Assembly (NCBI RefSeq): GCF_001544135.1
Contig: NZ_BCPV01000020.1
Span: 1-55,962 of the forward strand
Direction of reading: 5' to 3'
DNA: 55,962 bases
DNA from: Geobacillus zalihae NBRC 101842
GTDB taxonomy: Bacteria; Bacillota; Bacilli; Bacillales; Anoxybacillaceae
Each line of letters starts with the position of its first letter. The stretch's first letter is position 1. The position numbers were made by a program, and so were the translations under genes. The notes under the pieces are model-generated. The model made no database searches. It was not told where the DNA came from and saw nothing but the letters and a program-made list of their open reading frames with translations. Below are positions 12,416-23,806 of the stretch, one piece after another.

Positions 12416-13369
12416 TTAACGGTGAGGGAGAAGTCCGAGAAGAAGGGCGGCGACTTTCGCCGTATTATGGCGAATGACCCCATCCTCGTACGTGACAATA
12501 TCGTCGCGGATGACTTGCAACGAAAGCCCGCTGCTGTCGTCACGCACCGGCTCGGCCCGCTCCGCCTCGTAGCGGCGGCGGATCGCTTCCGGGATCGCTC
12601 CGCTGTTGATGATCACCGCGTCCAAAAACGGGCCGCCAAGATGAGCATGAAGCGCCTCCACATGGTCGCTCACCGTATAGTGCGGCGTCTCGCCGGCCTG
12701 AGTCATAATGTTGCATATATAGACTTTTTTCGCTTTCGCCTTGCATACTTCCTGCCCGATTTTCGGCACGAGCAAATTCGGCAAGATGCTCGTGTATAGG
12801 CTCCCCGGCCCGATGACAATCAAATCGGCGCGGCGGATGGCATCAACCGTCTCCGGTAGCGGCTCAATGTCTTCCGGCGTTAAAAACACCCTCTTAATTT
12901 TTTTTCCCGCACTCGGGATTTTTGACTCGCCAGAGACAATGGAACCATCTTCCATCTCCGCGTGCAATACGACGCTCTTGTTCGCCGCCGGCAGAACCTG
13001 GCCGCGCACGTTCAACACTTTGCTCATCTCACGGATGGCTTTCACAAAGTCGCCGGTGATCGATGTGAGCGCCGCCAAAATCAAATTGCCGAGCGAATGG
13101 CCGGATAAGCCGTTGCCGTTTTGAAAACGGTGCTGGAACAGCTCGACAATGAGCGGTTCGACGTCAGACAGCGCGGCCAATACGTTGCGGACATCCCCGG
13201 GCGGCGGAATGTGCAGTTCATCCCGCAGCCGCCCGGAACTTCCGCCGTCATCGGCGACCGTGACAATGGCGGTCAAATCCAATTCATGCTGCTTCAGCCC
13301 CCTCAGCAGCACGGGAAGCCCGGTGCCGCCGCCGATGACGACCAGTTTCGCTGCTCGTTCGTTCCTCAT
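12416..13369 (-). CDS. yvcK: YvcK/gluconeogenesis factor, CofD family
   Basis: 317-residue UDP-sugar-binding protein of the CofD-like superfamily, required for growth on gluconeogenic carbon sources and cell shape in B. subtilis. It starts with [18 protein letters not shown], followed by [13 protein letters not shown] and [11 protein letters not shown], the conserved phosphate/sugar-binding segments; [13 protein letters not shown] lies near residue 195. The start overlaps the rapZ stop by 4 bases. Confidence 0.95.
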   Translation of the reverse strand: MRNERAAKLVVIGGGTGLPVLLRGLKQHELDLTAIVTVADDGGSSGRLRDELHIPPPGDVRNVLAALSDVEPLIVELFQHRFQNGNGLSGHSLGNLILAALTSITGDFVKAIREMSKVLNVRGQVLPAANKSVVLHAEMEDGSIVSGESKIPSAGKKIKRVFLTPEDIEPLPETVDAIRRADLIVIGPGSLYTSILPNLLVPKIGQEVCKAKAKKVYICNIMTQAGETPHYTVSDHVEALHAHLGGPFLDAVIINSGAIPEAIRRRYEAERAEPVRDDSSGLSLQVIRDDIVTYEDGVIRHNTAKVAALLLGLLPHR

Positions 13370-14262
13370 CGGTGTATGTCCTTTCTCCTCTCCATGTCCC
13401 GGTGCGAGACAACCGTTTTATAGTCGGCCGAAAAATGGCGGGCGATATATTCTGCGAGCGCCACCGAACGGTGCTGGCCGCCCGTGCAGCCGATGGCGAT
13501 CACCAGCTGGCTTTTTCCTTCTCGCTGGTAATACGGCAACATAAACGACAACAAATCAATGAGCTTTTCCAAAAACTTTTGCGTTTCCCCCCACTTGAGC
13601 ACGTAGGACGATACGTCATCGTCCAACCCGGTTTTCGGCCGCATATGTTCAATGTAATGCGGGTTCGGCAAAAAGCGGACGTCAAACACCAAATCCGCAT
13701 CAATCGGAATGCCGTACTTAAACCCAAACGACATGACGTTGATGGTAAACCCGGATTGAGCATGCGATGAGAACTGGCGGATGATTTTCTCCCGCAGCTC
13801 GCGCGGCTTGAGCCCCGTCGTATCGTAAATGATCTGCGCCCGTCCTTTCAGTTCTTCGAGCAGCTTCCGCTCCAAACGGATTCCTTCAAGCGGGGGCTCG
13901 TTCGGCGCAAGCGGATGCGTCCGCCGCGTTTCTTTGTAGCGGGCCACCAATGTCGAATCTTGGGCGTCCAAAAACAACACCTGGGGGACGACCCATGCCT
14001 GCTCAGCCAACTCATCGAGCGCAGCGAACAAATGATCGAAAAAGTCGCGGCTGCGCAAATCCATGACAAGGGCGACTTTGTTCATTTTATTCCCGGACTC
14101 TTTGACGAGCTCCAAAAATTTCGGCAGCAGCGTCGGCGGCAAGTTGTCAATACAAAAAAAGCCGAGGTCTTCGAAGCTTTGAATCGCCACCGTCTTTCCC
14201 GCGCCGGACATGCCGGTGATGATGACGAGCTGAATCGGCTGCAGCGCCCCATTTTGCCCCAT
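13366..14262 (-). CDS. rapZ: RapZ/YvcJ nucleotide-binding protein
   Basis: 298-residue P-loop protein with Walker [11 protein letters not shown] at about residue 17, and the C-terminal domain characteristic of RapZ ([19 protein letters not shown]). The E. coli protein is an RNA adaptor for GlmZ decay; the Bacillus homologue binds nucleotides and affects competence. It lies between the nudix gene and yvcK. Confidence 0.95.
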   Translation of the reverse strand: MGQNGALQPIQLVIITGMSGAGKTVAIQSFEDLGFFCIDNLPPTLLPKFLELVKESGNKMNKVALVMDLRSRDFFDHLFAALDELAEQAWVVPQVLFLDAQDSTLVARYKETRRTHPLAPNEPPLEGIRLERKLLEELKGRAQIIYDTTGLKPRELREKIIRQFSSHAQSGFTINVMSFGFKYGIPIDADLVFDVRFLPNPHYIEHMRPKTGLDDDVSSYVLKWGETQKFLEKLIDLLSFMLPYYQREGKSQLVIAIGCTGGQHRSVALAEYIARHFSADYKTVVSHRDMERRKDIHR

Positions 14263-14280
14263 TGTCGTCTCTCCTCTCCA

Positions 14281-14757
14281 TCAACTCGGATCCAATCGAT
14301 ACGAAAGCAGTTCAAACTCCTCTGTATACACAAACACCCCGTACATAACCCCTTTGCCTTTCAAGGCGTAGTCCAAAATATGATAGTCGCCAGGGGCCAT
14401 CGGCAGCGTCGAAAGCGTCTCCACCTGATGCCAAGCAAGCGTCCCTTCTTCGGAAGACGGCACGTTTTCGCCAATGAAGTCGTCGGCGAAAAACGTAAAC
14501 ATCATCCACTCCGACACTGTTTCATTCCCATTTTTCATCACGATCGTAAAGACGCCTTTCAGCTCTGGATTTTTCAAATAAATGCCCGTCTCTTCCCGGT
14601 ATTCACGAATGCATGCTTCGCGCACCGTCTCGCCGGGCTCCATTTTCCCGCCCGGAGCGACCCACCAGCCGCGCCTCGGCTTTTGCAACAGCAGCACTTG
14701 GCCGTCTTTATATAATACGCAGTTTGTCACCCGTTGCAATTCGTTCACCCCAACCAT
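14281..14757 (-). CDS. yvcI: Nudix hydrolase, YvcI type
   Basis: About 158 residues. The Nudix box lies around residues 37-59 as GGKMEPGETVREACIREYRE followed by ETGI. It aligns closely with B. subtilis YvcI (QRVTNCVL, QKPRRGWWVAPGGK), which heads the same cluster. The start is uncertain: a TTG at 14763, the ATG at 14757 used here, a GTG at 14748 and a TTG at 14739. The last has the best ribosome binding site (GGGGTGA) and fits the B. subtilis length. Confidence 0.88.
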   Translation of the reverse strand: MVGVNELQRVTNCVLYKDGQVLLLQKPRRGWWVAPGGKMEPGETVREACIREYREETGIYLKNPELKGVFTIVMKNGNETVSEWMMFTFFADDFIGENVPSSEEGTLAWHQVETLSTLPMAPGDYHILDYALKGKGVMYGVFVYTEEFELLSYRLDPS

Positions 14758-15088
14758 CCGCAAACACGCACATAATCATCTTTATTTTACCATAAATAGT
14801 TAGGCCGCTCCACCTTCAAACCGCTGGAAACCGTCCGCTTCCCGTCTTCAAAAACCTCGGGGCCCAACATTCCGCTTCCAGCCGAAAGACGCCATCCCCG
14901 CCGTTTCAAGCGAAACGGCAGGATGCAAGCGCCCGGCAAAAAAAGAGACGCGGACAAACGCCCGCGCCAAAAAGGATCTATATAAAAGGGGGTCAATTAC
15001 TTACTTATAGCATACGACAAATGTGTTGCGCCCGTGTTACATCTGGGTTAAATAACCATTACGATTTGATTGCGATTTGGTTACCGGA
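14758..15088. other. Intergenic stretch between trxB and the nudix gene
   Basis: About 330 bases with no supportable gene. A minus-strand frame of 69 codons (14787-14996) has no recognisable motif. A TTGACC hexamer at about 14990 lacks a matching -10. A weak inverted pair AACCA/TGGTT at about 15053-15082 might end trxB transcription. Confidence 0.5.
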
Positions 15089-16108
<1,020 letters not shown>

Positions 16109-16120
16109 CTATTGATTTGC

Positions 16121-17593
16121 TCATGTATAGAGCCGGCGCGCTTTTTGCACGTATTTTTGCACCGTCGCCGCCGAAACGCCGTATTTGGCCGCCATCTCTC
16201 TTTGCGTCACACGCTCTCCTTGCTGTCGGCGCCACATGTATTCGATCGCCGCCGCCCACGCGGCTCCGTTCGCAAATGGCTCGCGATCAGCCGACGGATG
16301 GACGGCCATCGCGAAGGCGAAGCGGCAGAGCGCTTCCTTTTCCTCATTATGCGCCGAAAGCGCATCGACCATGCGGCCGATGTTCGCCGCCCAAGCGGAC
16401 GGGCCATCGGTTAAGCCGAACAAAAAGCAGTCGATAAACGGGCGCAGACGGGGATCGGACGGCAAGAGGCGGCATACCGCAAGCGACATCGATGCCTCTT
16501 TCGCCTGCGGCGAGCGGCTGAACAAGTACAATCCGTACAGACGGTCGGCCAGCTCGTCGCCCTCCAGCCAAGCCATCAAGCGGATGAGCGCCTCATCCAC
16601 CGGCGCTGAAACGGCCCACGGCTCCTCACCGCGTTTTTCGGGATGAAGGGTGGCAAGCACCTCCCACATTTGCCGAGCGAGCGACTCATGGCCAGTATAG
16701 TAGGCAGCGCAAGCGAGCCAATAATAAAATGGCCCATCACCGTCAAAGCCTTGTTTATACAAACGGTGCAGCCAACGGAACGCCAGATCGAACCGCCCGA
16801 CAAGCGCGAACGTCGCCCCGAGCTTGTATTGATGCTCGCGAAAAAACGGATACAAACCGGCCAGCGTCTCGCAAAGCGCGGCCGCCTGTTCTTCCTCACG
16901 CAAGTAATAGGCGAAGACAAGCGCGTTGCAAAGCGCATGCAAATTGCCGGGATCGCGTTTGAGCACTTCACGCACTTTCTGTTTCGCTTTGTCGACATCG
17001 CCGCTGTAAAAATAAGCAAGCGCCAAATTGTTATGCGCCGACCAAACGTCCGGATAGCGCGCGACGAGCGCTTCAAGCGCTTCAATCGCTTCCGCAAACC
17101 GCTCCTCCTCAAGCAAACGGCGGGCCCGATCCTCCAGCACCATCAGCTGCTCCTCTTCTTCCGTCCATTCCGATCCATCGAGCCGAAGCAGCTCAAGCAA
17201 GTCAGCGGCATCGTCGGCAAACTCTCCGGCCGGCTCATGCGCCAAATAACGCTCCGCGTATTGCCTCGCTTCACGAAACAAGCCGAGGCAGGCGAAATTG
17301 TTCGCCAAAAAATACAAACAGTCGTACATCGTTTCGTCCAAATCATGGATAATTTTAAACAGCCATTGATTGGAAAATTGATATTCACCAAGCTCCGACA
17401 GCACAAGGGCGAGCTGCAAGGCGAATGAGGCGTCGTACTCATCCAAACGAACGGCGCGCTCCAAATATTTCCTCGCCTTTTCCAAATCGCCTCGGTCGTA
17501 TGCTTTCATTCCTTTTTTAAAAAAGTAATCTCCGCTTTGAATGAATGGTACAATCGTCGCTTTTCGTGATGATCGCTTCAGTTGTTTTCCCAT
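16121..17593 (-). CDS. yvcD: Tetratricopeptide-repeat protein, YvcD type
   Basis: 490 residues, no signal peptide. TPR-like helices run through most of the protein, for example ARKYLERAVRLDEYDASFAL and AIEALEALVARYPDVWSAHN. The last 45 residues (QREMAAKYGVSAATVQKYVQK) read like a helix-turn-helix, suggesting a regulatory role. B. subtilis has a TPR protein gene, yvcD, at the same place between trxB and hisI. The start at 17593 follows GGAGGACAGA; a 39-residue extension is rejected. Function is unknown. Confidence 0.85.
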   Translation of the reverse strand: MGKQLKRSSRKATIVPFIQSGDYFFKKGMKAYDRGDLEKARKYLERAVRLDEYDASFALQLALVLSELGEYQFSNQWLFKIIHDLDETMYDCLYFLANNFACLGLFREARQYAERYLAHEPAGEFADDAADLLELLRLDGSEWTEEEEQLMVLEDRARRLLEEERFAEAIEALEALVARYPDVWSAHNNLALAYFYSGDVDKAKQKVREVLKRDPGNLHALCNALVFAYYLREEEQAAALCETLAGLYPFFREHQYKLGATFALVGRFDLAFRWLHRLYKQGFDGDGPFYYWLACAAYYTGHESLARQMWEVLATLHPEKRGEEPWAVSAPVDEALIRLMAWLEGDELADRLYGLYLFSRSPQAKEASMSLAVCRLLPSDPRLRPFIDCFLFGLTDGPSAWAANIGRMVDALSAHNEEKEALCRFAFAMAVHPSADREPFANGAAWAAAIEYMWRRQQGERVTQREMAAKYGVSAATVQKYVQKARRLYT

Positions 17594-17689
17594 TCTGTCC
17601 TCCGTCGTCCGTAAAATTCGTCGAACAACAGTATACCATATCGACGGCGAAAACAAGCAAGAAACTTTAGGAATGCGGTTTTTCCGTGC

Positions 17690-17729
17690 AAAAAAGGAAC
17701 GCCGGCGCAATGACAGACGTTCCTTTTTC
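17690..17729 (-). terminator. Terminator of the his operon
   Basis: AAAAAGGAACG and CGTTCCTTTTT pair around a 16-base loop, ending in a T-run on the minus strand, just after the hisIE stop at 17743. Confidence 0.85.
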
Positions 17730-17742
17730 TCACCTAACCATC

Positions 17743-18393
17743 TTATTCTTTTTTGTCGCCCGCTCCCGCCTTTTGCGCGTGCCGCTCGGCAAGCGTCGCA
17801 AGCACCGCGTCAAGCGGTAGCTTTTGTTCGCGCAACAGCACAAGCAAATGGTACAATAAGTCGGCTGCTTCCCATTTCAATTCCTCGTGGTTTTGGTTTT
17901 TGGCGGCGATGATGACTTCCGCCGCTTCTTCGCCGACTTTTTTCAAAATCTTATCGACGCCTTTTTCAAACAAGTACGTCGTGTACGACCCTTCCGGCCG
18001 TTCGGCGTCGCGCTTGGCGATGATCTGTTCCAACTCGTTCAAAATGGCAAACCGGTCGGCCGCCGGCGTGCGCGCCGCGCCGTCCAGCGAGCGGGAAAAA
18101 CAGGAATACGACCCGGTATGGCAAGCCGGGCCGGCCGGCTCGACGAGAACGAGCAGGGCGTCGGCGTCGCAGTCGTAGCGGATGTCAACAACGCGCTGCA
18201 CGTTTCCAGATGTCGCCCCTTTATGCCATAGTTCTTGGCGCGAGCGGCTGTAAAACCATGTTTCTCCGGTCTCCAGCGTTTTTTTAAGCGACTCTTTGTT
18301 CATATAGGCAAGCGTGAGCACTTCCTTGCTTTGCGCATCTTGGACGATGGCAGGTACAAGCCCTTTTTCATCAAAGCGAATGTCCGCCGTCAT
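17743..18393 (-). CDS. hisIE: Phosphoribosyl-AMP cyclohydrolase / phosphoribosyl-ATP pyrophosphatase
   Basis: Bifunctional enzyme of histidine synthesis, steps 2 and 3; 216 residues. The HisI half (about 1-115) contains [26 protein letters not shown] and the metal-binding region YDCDADA...GPACHTG. The HisE half (about 120-205) contains the helical pyrophosphatase motif [15 protein letters not shown] and WEAADLLYH. It overlaps hisF by 4 bases and is last in the operon. Confidence 0.97.
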   Translation of the reverse strand: MTADIRFDEKGLVPAIVQDAQSKEVLTLAYMNKESLKKTLETGETWFYSRSRQELWHKGATSGNVQRVVDIRYDCDADALLVLVEPAGPACHTGSYSCFSRSLDGAARTPAADRFAILNELEQIIAKRDAERPEGSYTTYLFEKGVDKILKKVGEEAAEVIIAAKNQNHEELKWEAADLLYHLLVLLREQKLPLDAVLATLAERHAQKAGAGDKKE

Positions 18394-19148
18394 CGCACGT
18401 TCACCCCTCTTTCTTTCAAGTACGCTTTCACTTGTCCGACCGACGTTTCTTTGTAATGGAAAATCGATGCCGCCAGCGCCGCGTCTGCTTTCCCTTTTTC
18501 GAACGCTTCGAGGAAATGCTCCGCCTTGCCGGCGCCGCCCGAGGCGATGACCGGAATCGGGACCGCTTCGCTCACCCGCCGCGTCAACTCAATATCAAAA
18601 CCGTTTTTGCCGCCGTCCGCGTCCATGCTCGTCAGCAAAATCTCCCCGGCGCCAAGACGGACCGCTTCCTGCGCCCAAGCGACGACTTCCCAGTTCGTGG
18701 CGTTGCGGCCGCCGTGCGTATAGACGCGCCATGAACCAAGCGTTTCATCGTATTTCGCGTCAATGGCGACGACGATGCATTGCGAGCCGAAAAAGTCCGC
18801 CCCTTCGGTGATCAAGGTCGGATGGAGCACCGCGGCGGTGTTGAGCGACACTTTGTCGGCCCCGGCGCGAAGCATCCGCTTCATATCCTCAAGCGAGTGG
18901 ATGCCGCCGCCGACCGTAAACGGAATCGCTAGCTGGGCGGCGACGCGCTCGACGACATCGACCATCGTTTTCCGCCCTTCATGGGAAGCGGAAATGTCCA
19001 AAAACACGAGCTCGTCCGCCCCTTGCTCATCGTACGCCTTCGCGAGCTCCACCGGATCGCCGGCATCGCGCAGCTGGACAAATTGCACTCCTTTGACGAC
19101 GCGCCCGTCTTTCACATCGAGGCACGGGATGATGCGCTTCGTGATCAT
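18390..19148 (-). CDS. hisF: Imidazole glycerol phosphate synthase, cyclase subunit
   Basis: TIM-barrel subunit joining ammonia from HisH with PRFAR to give imidazole glycerol phosphate and AICAR; 252 residues. The catalytic aspartates lie in [13 protein letters not shown] (residue 11) and [10 protein letters not shown] (about 130). It overlaps both hisA and hisIE by 4 bases, so the three are likely coupled in translation. Confidence 0.98.
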   Translation of the reverse strand: MITKRIIPCLDVKDGRVVKGVQFVQLRDAGDPVELAKAYDEQGADELVFLDISASHEGRKTMVDVVERVAAQLAIPFTVGGGIHSLEDMKRMLRAGADKVSLNTAAVLHPTLITEGADFFGSQCIVVAIDAKYDETLGSWRVYTHGGRNATNWEVVAWAQEAVRLGAGEILLTSMDADGGKNGFDIELTRRVSEAVPIPVIASGGAGKAEHFLEAFEKGKADAALAASIFHYKETSVGQVKAYLKERGVNVR

Positions 19149-19879
19149 CGCTCGTTCACCGCCTTGAGCGCTTCCGCGAGCGTAAACTGATTCGTATAAA
19201 GCGCCTTGCCGACGATCGCGCCGCCGATGCCTTGTCCAGCATATTGGCAGAGCGCGCGCAAATCGTCAAGCGAGCTGACGCCGCCAGAAGCGATCACTTC
19301 TTTTCCCGTCGCCTCGGCCAACCGGACCGCGGCGGCGATGTTCGGGCCCGACAGCGTGCCATCGGTCGCAATATCGGTGAAAATAAACGTCTCCGCCCCC
19401 GCCTCAGCGAGCATCCGCCCGAGCTCTTCCGCCTTGACGTTCGACGTCGCAAGCCACCCTTCCGTCGCCACGAAGCCGTCGCGGGCGTCAATGCCAATCA
19501 CGATGCGGCGGCCGTATTTTTGGAGCATCTTTTTCACAAACGGCGGGTCGGAAATGGCCGCACTTCCTAAAATGACGCGGGCGACCCCATTTTCTAAATA
19601 ATGCACGATATCCTCTTCCGTCCGGATGCCGCCGCCCACTTGCACGTTGACGCCCAAACGGGCCGCCTCAACAACAAACCGGTCGTTGACGCGGCGCCCT
19701 TCTTTCGCTCCGTCCAAATCGACCATATGAATCCACTCCGCCCCTTGAGCGGCGAATTGCTCGGCCATCGCGACCGGCGAATCGCCGTACACCGTTTCTT
19801 TGTTGTAATCGCCTTGCAGCAGGCGGACGCACTTGCCGCCGCGCATATCGACCGCCGGATAAATCGTAAACGCCGCCAT
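19145..19879 (-). CDS. hisA: ProFAR isomerase
   Basis: TIM-barrel aldose-ketose isomerase, step 4 of histidine synthesis; 244 residues. The N-terminal [18 protein letters not shown] has the catalytic aspartate, and [14 protein letters not shown] the second one. Its ATG overlaps the hisH stop by one base (TGATG form). Confidence 0.98.
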   Translation of the reverse strand: MAAFTIYPAVDMRGGKCVRLLQGDYNKETVYGDSPVAMAEQFAAQGAEWIHMVDLDGAKEGRRVNDRFVVEAARLGVNVQVGGGIRTEEDIVHYLENGVARVILGSAAISDPPFVKKMLQKYGRRIVIGIDARDGFVATEGWLATSNVKAEELGRMLAEAGAETFIFTDIATDGTLSGPNIAAAVRLAEATGKEVIASGGVSSLDDLRALCQYAGQGIGGAIVGKALYTNQFTLAEALKAVNER

Positions 19880-20520
19880 CAGCCGTTCCCCCTTCCCGTG
19901 GCGATGCCGACATAATTGTTCAAGATGCTCATGCCGACCGCACCGCTTTTTTCCGGATGAAACTGTGTGCCAAACACACAGCCGCGCCCGACGATCGCCG
20001 GAACATCAACGTCATATTCACTGCTCGCGAGCACGACGTCCTCATCCCCTGGAATGACATAATACGAATGGACAAAATAGACATGCCCTTCCTCGACGCC
20101 ACGAAGGAGCGGCGACGGACGATGAAAGCGGAGCCGGTTCCAGCCCATGTGCGGCACTTTGTATGGCTCGCCGGTTTTCGTGACGCCCGGAAAGCGGACG
20201 ACGCGGCCGCGAAGCAAGCCAAGCCCTTTTGTCGGCCCGTTTTCTTCGCTTTCGTCAAACAACAGCTGCATCCCTAAACAAATGCCGAGCAGCGGCGTGC
20301 CGTTTTCAACCGCCGAACGGATGAAAGCAGCTAGGCCTGTCTCATTTAAAATGTGCATCGCATCGCGAAACGAGCCGACACCGGGCAAAATCAGCCCGCG
20401 CGCCTGCTCGAGCTCCTCTTTGTCGCCGCTTAGGACATACGGACAGCCGAGCCGCTCGAGCGCTTTGCTGACGCTGTATAAGTTGCCCATGCCATAGTCG
20501 ATGATCCCGATCATCGTCAT
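19879..20520 (-). CDS. hisH: Imidazole glycerol phosphate synthase, glutaminase subunit
   Basis: Class I glutamine amidotransferase that feeds ammonia to HisF; 213 residues. The catalytic cysteine lies in [12 protein letters not shown], and the histidine-glutamate pair in [10 protein letters not shown]. The ATG at 20520 has AAGGAATGGG upstream; a second ATG two codons later is possible. An unusual 225-base spacer separates it from hisB. Confidence 0.97.
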   Translation of the reverse strand: MTMIGIIDYGMGNLYSVSKALERLGCPYVLSGDKEELEQARGLILPGVGSFRDAMHILNETGLAAFIRSAVENGTPLLGICLGMQLLFDESEENGPTKGLGLLRGRVVRFPGVTKTGEPYKVPHMGWNRLRFHRPSPLLRGVEEGHVYFVHSYYVIPGDEDVVLASSEYDVDVPAIVGRGCVFGTQFHPEKSGAVGMSILNNYVGIATGRGNG

Positions 20521-20745
20521 CCCATTCCTTTCTTCCCTGATCCATGCCCATCCCCTTGTTCAATGAACAACGGTATGGCGGCATGCTTTTTTACGGCGCT
20601 CCTTCCATGTGCAAACCTCTCCTTGGCATCCGGTCGCCTTTCCTGCATCCATGGAGCTTTTCCCGCAGGAAGCGCTGCCTCGATCCGACCGCCTTTCCTG
20701 CGCCTGCGGAACTCTTTCCCCACGGGGGGCGCCCCACTCCATCGG
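20521..20745 (-). other. hisB-hisH spacer with imperfect repeats
   Basis: The only large gap among the distal his genes. On the minus strand GCAGGAAAGGCGGTCGGAT (about 20688-20706) recurs about 60 bases later as GCAGGAAAGGCGACCGGAT (about 20627-20645), 17 of 19 bases identical. Open frames on the minus strand here lack any family signature. No terminator is seen. Confidence 0.5.
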
Positions 20746-21336
20746 CTACAGCATCCCTTTCGTCGACGGGACGCCTTTGACGCGCGGGTCGATCATCGTC
20801 GCTTCATCGAGCGCCCGCCCGAGCGCTTTAAACACCGCTTCGATCATATGGTGCGTATTGCGCCCGTAATGGACGATGACATGCAAGTTCATGCGCGCCT
20901 CCAGCGCCAGCTTCCATAAAAACTCATGGACGAGCTCGACATCGAACGCGCCGACTTTCGCTGCCGGAAACTCGCCGCGAAACTCGAAATGCGGGCGGTT
21001 GCTCAAGTCAATGACCACTTGCGCCAAGGCGTCATCCATCGGCACAAACGCGTTGCCGTACCGCTTGATTCCTTTTTTGTCGCCAAGCGCTTCCTTGACC
21101 GCCTGCCCGAGGCAAATGCCGATGTCTTCCGTCGTATGGTGGTCGTCAATATGCGTGTCGCCTTTCGCGTCAATGCGCAAATCGAACTGGCCGTGCTTGG
21201 CGAACAAATCGAGCATATGGGTTAAAAACGGCACGCCCGTTTCCAGTTCGGCTTTTCCTTCGCCGTCAATCGCCAAACGCAGCTCAATGCTCGTCTCGTT
21301 CGTCGTTCTTGCGATCGTTGCTTCCCTTGCCATCAT
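20746..21336 (-). CDS. hisB: Imidazoleglycerol-phosphate dehydratase
   Basis: Mn-dependent dehydratase, step 6 of histidine synthesis; 196 residues, monofunctional as in Firmicutes. The paired metal motifs [10 protein letters not shown] and [11 protein letters not shown] are present. Two adjacent ATGs (21336 and 21333) follow AAGGGGAATG. The hisD stop lies directly beside the first ATG. Confidence 0.97.
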   Translation of the reverse strand: MMAREATIARTTNETSIELRLAIDGEGKAELETGVPFLTHMLDLFAKHGQFDLRIDAKGDTHIDDHHTTEDIGICLGQAVKEALGDKKGIKRYGNAFVPMDDALAQVVIDLSNRPHFEFRGEFPAAKVGAFDVELVHEFLWKLALEARMNLHVIVHYGRNTHHMIEAVFKALGRALDEATMIDPRVKGVPSTKGML

Positions 21337-22611
21337 TCATTCCCCTTTCTCGAGCCGCACCTCAATGGCGCGCGCGTGCGCCTCCAGCCCCTCGAGGCGG
21401 GCAAAGGCGGCGATTTTTTCTCCATGTTGTTTCAATGCGGCTTCGCTGTAAACGATCACGCTTGATTTTTTCACAAACTCATCAACGCTCAAGCCGCTTG
21501 AAAACCTTGCCGTACCGTTCGTCGGCAGCACGTGGTTCGGCCCGGCGAAATAGTCGCCGACCGGCTCGGAGCTGAAGCGGCCGAAAAACATCGCTCCCGC
21601 ATGGCGGAGCCGGCCGAGCAGCGCGAGCGGTTCCGCCGTCATCACTTCCAAATGCTCCGGCGCCAGTTCGTTCACAACATCGACCGCTTCCTCAAGCGTC
21701 TCGGTGACGTAAATGGCGCCGTAGTTCTCAAGCGCCGCTTGGGCAATGTCGCGGCGCGGCAGCGTTTCAAGCTGCCGTTCGACTTCGCTCGCCACCGCCA
21801 GCGCCAATTTCATCGACGGCGTCACCAAAATGGCCGACGCCCGCACGTCATGCTCGGCTTGCGACAACAAATCGGCCGCAATCTCATCCGGTCGGGCCGT
21901 TTCATCCGCCAGCACAACAATTTCGCTCGGCCCTGCGATCATGTCGATCGCCACATGCCCGAACACTTCCCGCTTCGCCAATGCCACATAAATATTGCCC
22001 GGCCCGAAAATTTTGTCAACCGGCCGGATCGTTTCCGTCCCGTAAGCAAGCGCGGCGATCGCCTGCGCGCCGCCGACTTTGTAAATTTCCGTCACGCCGA
22101 GTTCATAGGCGGCGGCCAGCACCCCAGCCGGGAGCGTGCCGTCTTTGTTTGGCGGCGAGGTGATGACAATCCGTTTCACCCCCGCCACTTGTGCGGGAAT
22201 AACGTTCATCAGCACAGACGACGGATAAGCGGCCGTCCCGCCTGGCACGTACAACCCGACCGCATCGAGCGGCGTCACCTTTTGTCCGAGAATGGTGCCG
22301 TCTTCTTTCGTCATCCACCATGATTCGCGCTTTTGCCGCTCATGGTAGTCGCGAATGTTCGCCGCCGCTTGGCGAATGATCTCCAGCATCTCCGCGTCCA
22401 TCGCCGCATGCGCGCGCTTCATTTCCTCTTCCGTCACCTTGAGCGAATCCAAGCTTACGCCGTCAAACCGTTCTGTATATTCTTTGAGCACCGCATCGCC
22501 GCGGGCGCGCACGTTGGCGATGATATCAAGCACCGCGCGCCGCTGCTCCTCCGTTCCGCTTTCAATCGTGCGCCGCAGCGAAACGCCGCCTCGGATCCGT
22601 TCGATTTTCAT
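21337..22611 (-). CDS. hisD: Histidinol dehydrogenase
   Basis: NAD- and zinc-dependent enzyme carrying out the last two oxidations to histidine; 424 residues. The family signature region [30 protein letters not shown] is present in full (about residues 230-260). The start at 22611 (MKIERIRGG) follows AAAGGGGAG; a 21-residue upstream extension is rejected. A 393-base spacer with strong palindromes lies between it and hisG. Confidence 0.97.
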   Translation of the reverse strand: MKIERIRGGVSLRRTIESGTEEQRRAVLDIIANVRARGDAVLKEYTERFDGVSLDSLKVTEEEMKRAHAAMDAEMLEIIRQAAANIRDYHERQKRESWWMTKEDGTILGQKVTPLDAVGLYVPGGTAAYPSSVLMNVIPAQVAGVKRIVITSPPNKDGTLPAGVLAAAYELGVTEIYKVGGAQAIAALAYGTETIRPVDKIFGPGNIYVALAKREVFGHVAIDMIAGPSEIVVLADETARPDEIAADLLSQAEHDVRASAILVTPSMKLALAVASEVERQLETLPRRDIAQAALENYGAIYVTETLEEAVDVVNELAPEHLEVMTAEPLALLGRLRHAGAMFFGRFSSEPVGDYFAGPNHVLPTNGTARFSSGLSVDEFVKKSSVIVYSEAALKQHGEKIAAFARLEGLEAHARAIEVRLEKGE

Positions 22612-22714
22612 CGTTCGCTCCCCTTTCTGTGACGTCCATCGGTTTTCGTCCATTGGCAATCTGTATAGATACAATTTGAAGCTTTACCATTTGCAGCTTT
22701 TACCGAGTATTTGA

Positions 22715-22844
22715 TCGACTGTCGGACGACCGAACAACACCGCTTAAAGACCCATATATGGGTCTGTGAAGCAGGCGGTTGTTCGATCCTCCGTCACGCC
22801 TTGGCGTGACGGAGGCAAGCCTGTGGCTTGCCTCCGACAGTCGA
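22715..22844. repeat. Nested palindromic element between hisG and hisD
   Basis: A 130-base cloverleaf-like element. A perfect 12-bp outer stem, TCGACTGTCGGA (22715-22726) with TCCGACAGTCGA (22833-22844), closes three arms. Arm 1 is CGAACAAC/GTTGTTCG (22731-22738/22778-22785), GCTT/AAGC and then AGACCCA/TGGGTCT. Arm 2 is a perfect 13-bp stem, CCTCCGTCACGCC/GGCGTGACGGAGG (22788-22800/22803-22815). Arm 3 is CAAGCC/GGCTTG (22816-22830). An alternative 11-bp pairing GGAGGCAAGCC/GGCTTGCCTCC competes with arm 2 and the outer stem. No T-run follows and no coding potential is seen. Another hairpin, GGCGTT/AACGCC, lies at 22916-22930. Confidence 0.85.
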
Positions 22845-23004
22845 AAATGGACAAACCGCTTTTCCGTCAAGGATATGTTAAACTTCTTCGTTGCATCTAT
22901 ATGCTATTTTCCAACGGCGTTGTCAACGCCGCTCCGCCATTCCCGAATCTCCACCAACCCATTCTTCGGAAACCGCCCATTTCCGCTCTGTCACACCTTT
23001 TTTC

Positions 23005-23631
23005 CTACGGCTGGGGAATGACCGCCGCCAATCGGTCGACCAACCGTTCAATGTCCCCGCCGTTTAGCCGGTAGCTCGCCGGGTTGACAATCAGGCGCGA
23101 CGTCACCTCGGCGATCCGTTCAAGCTCGACAAGCCCGTTTTCTCTGAGCGTCCGCCCCGTGGAAACGATGTCCACGATCCGGTCGGCAAGGCCGATCAGC
23201 GGGGCGAGTTCAATGGATCCGTTCAGGCGGATGATTTCGACTTGCTCGCCTTGCTCGCGAAAATACGTTGACGCGATGTTCGGGTATTTCGTCGCCACCC
23301 TTGGTGCGATCTCGTTCATCTTGGCGCCGGGCAGCCCGGCGACCGCCAAATGGCAGCGGCTGATTTGCAAATCGAGCAGTTCGTACACATCCCGTTCTTC
23401 TTCCATCAGCACGTCCTTGCCGGCAATGCCCAAATCCGCGACCCCATGCTCGACATAGGTGACGACATCCATCGGTTTCGCCAAAATAAAGCGCATGTTT
23501 TCCTCTGGCACATCAATGACGAGCTTGCGCGACTCGGTAAATTCCGGCGGCAGCGCATAATCCGCTCGCCGCAGCAACTCGACCGCCTCTTCAAAAATGC
23601 GCCCTTTTGGCATGGCAATCGTCAGCATCAT
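23005..23631 (-). CDS. hisG: ATP phosphoribosyltransferase, short form
   Basis: First enzyme of histidine synthesis, condensing ATP and PRPP; 208 residues, the short HisG type without the C-terminal regulatory domain, which needs His[15 protein letters not shown] opens it, and the PRPP-binding region reads [14 protein letters not shown]. Two ATGs (23631, 23628) follow GGAGGAAG. hisZ lies upstream after a 175-base spacer. Confidence 0.97.
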   Translation of the reverse strand: MMLTIAMPKGRIFEEAVELLRRADYALPPEFTESRKLVIDVPEENMRFILAKPMDVVTYVEHGVADLGIAGKDVLMEEERDVYELLDLQISRCHLAVAGLPGAKMNEIAPRVATKYPNIASTYFREQGEQVEIIRLNGSIELAPLIGLADRIVDIVSTGRTLRENGLVELERIAEVTSRLIVNPASYRLNGGDIERLVDRLAAVIPQP

Positions 23632-23806
23632 TCTTCCTCCTTGCTCCTCATCATGTCAAATGCGGCGCTGGTCCTCGATTACACCGCATGCTCTCCACCG
23701 CCATGGGCAGCCTCTCCCGTCCGTTCTTCGCATCCGCTCTGTCCCGCCAATCGCTGCCGTTTTCAACAGCGTCGATGACCAACCGGCGGCCCCTTCTCTG
23801 TTATGT

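Noticed and set aside
14787-14996. 69-codon minus-strand frame between trxB and the nudix gene
   Set aside because: No recognisable domain and no ribosome binding site; the region is better treated as intergenic.
20560-20742. 60-codon minus-strand frame in the hisB-hisH spacer
   Set aside because: Low-complexity charged translation, overlaps imperfect repeats, and would start without a ribosome binding site.
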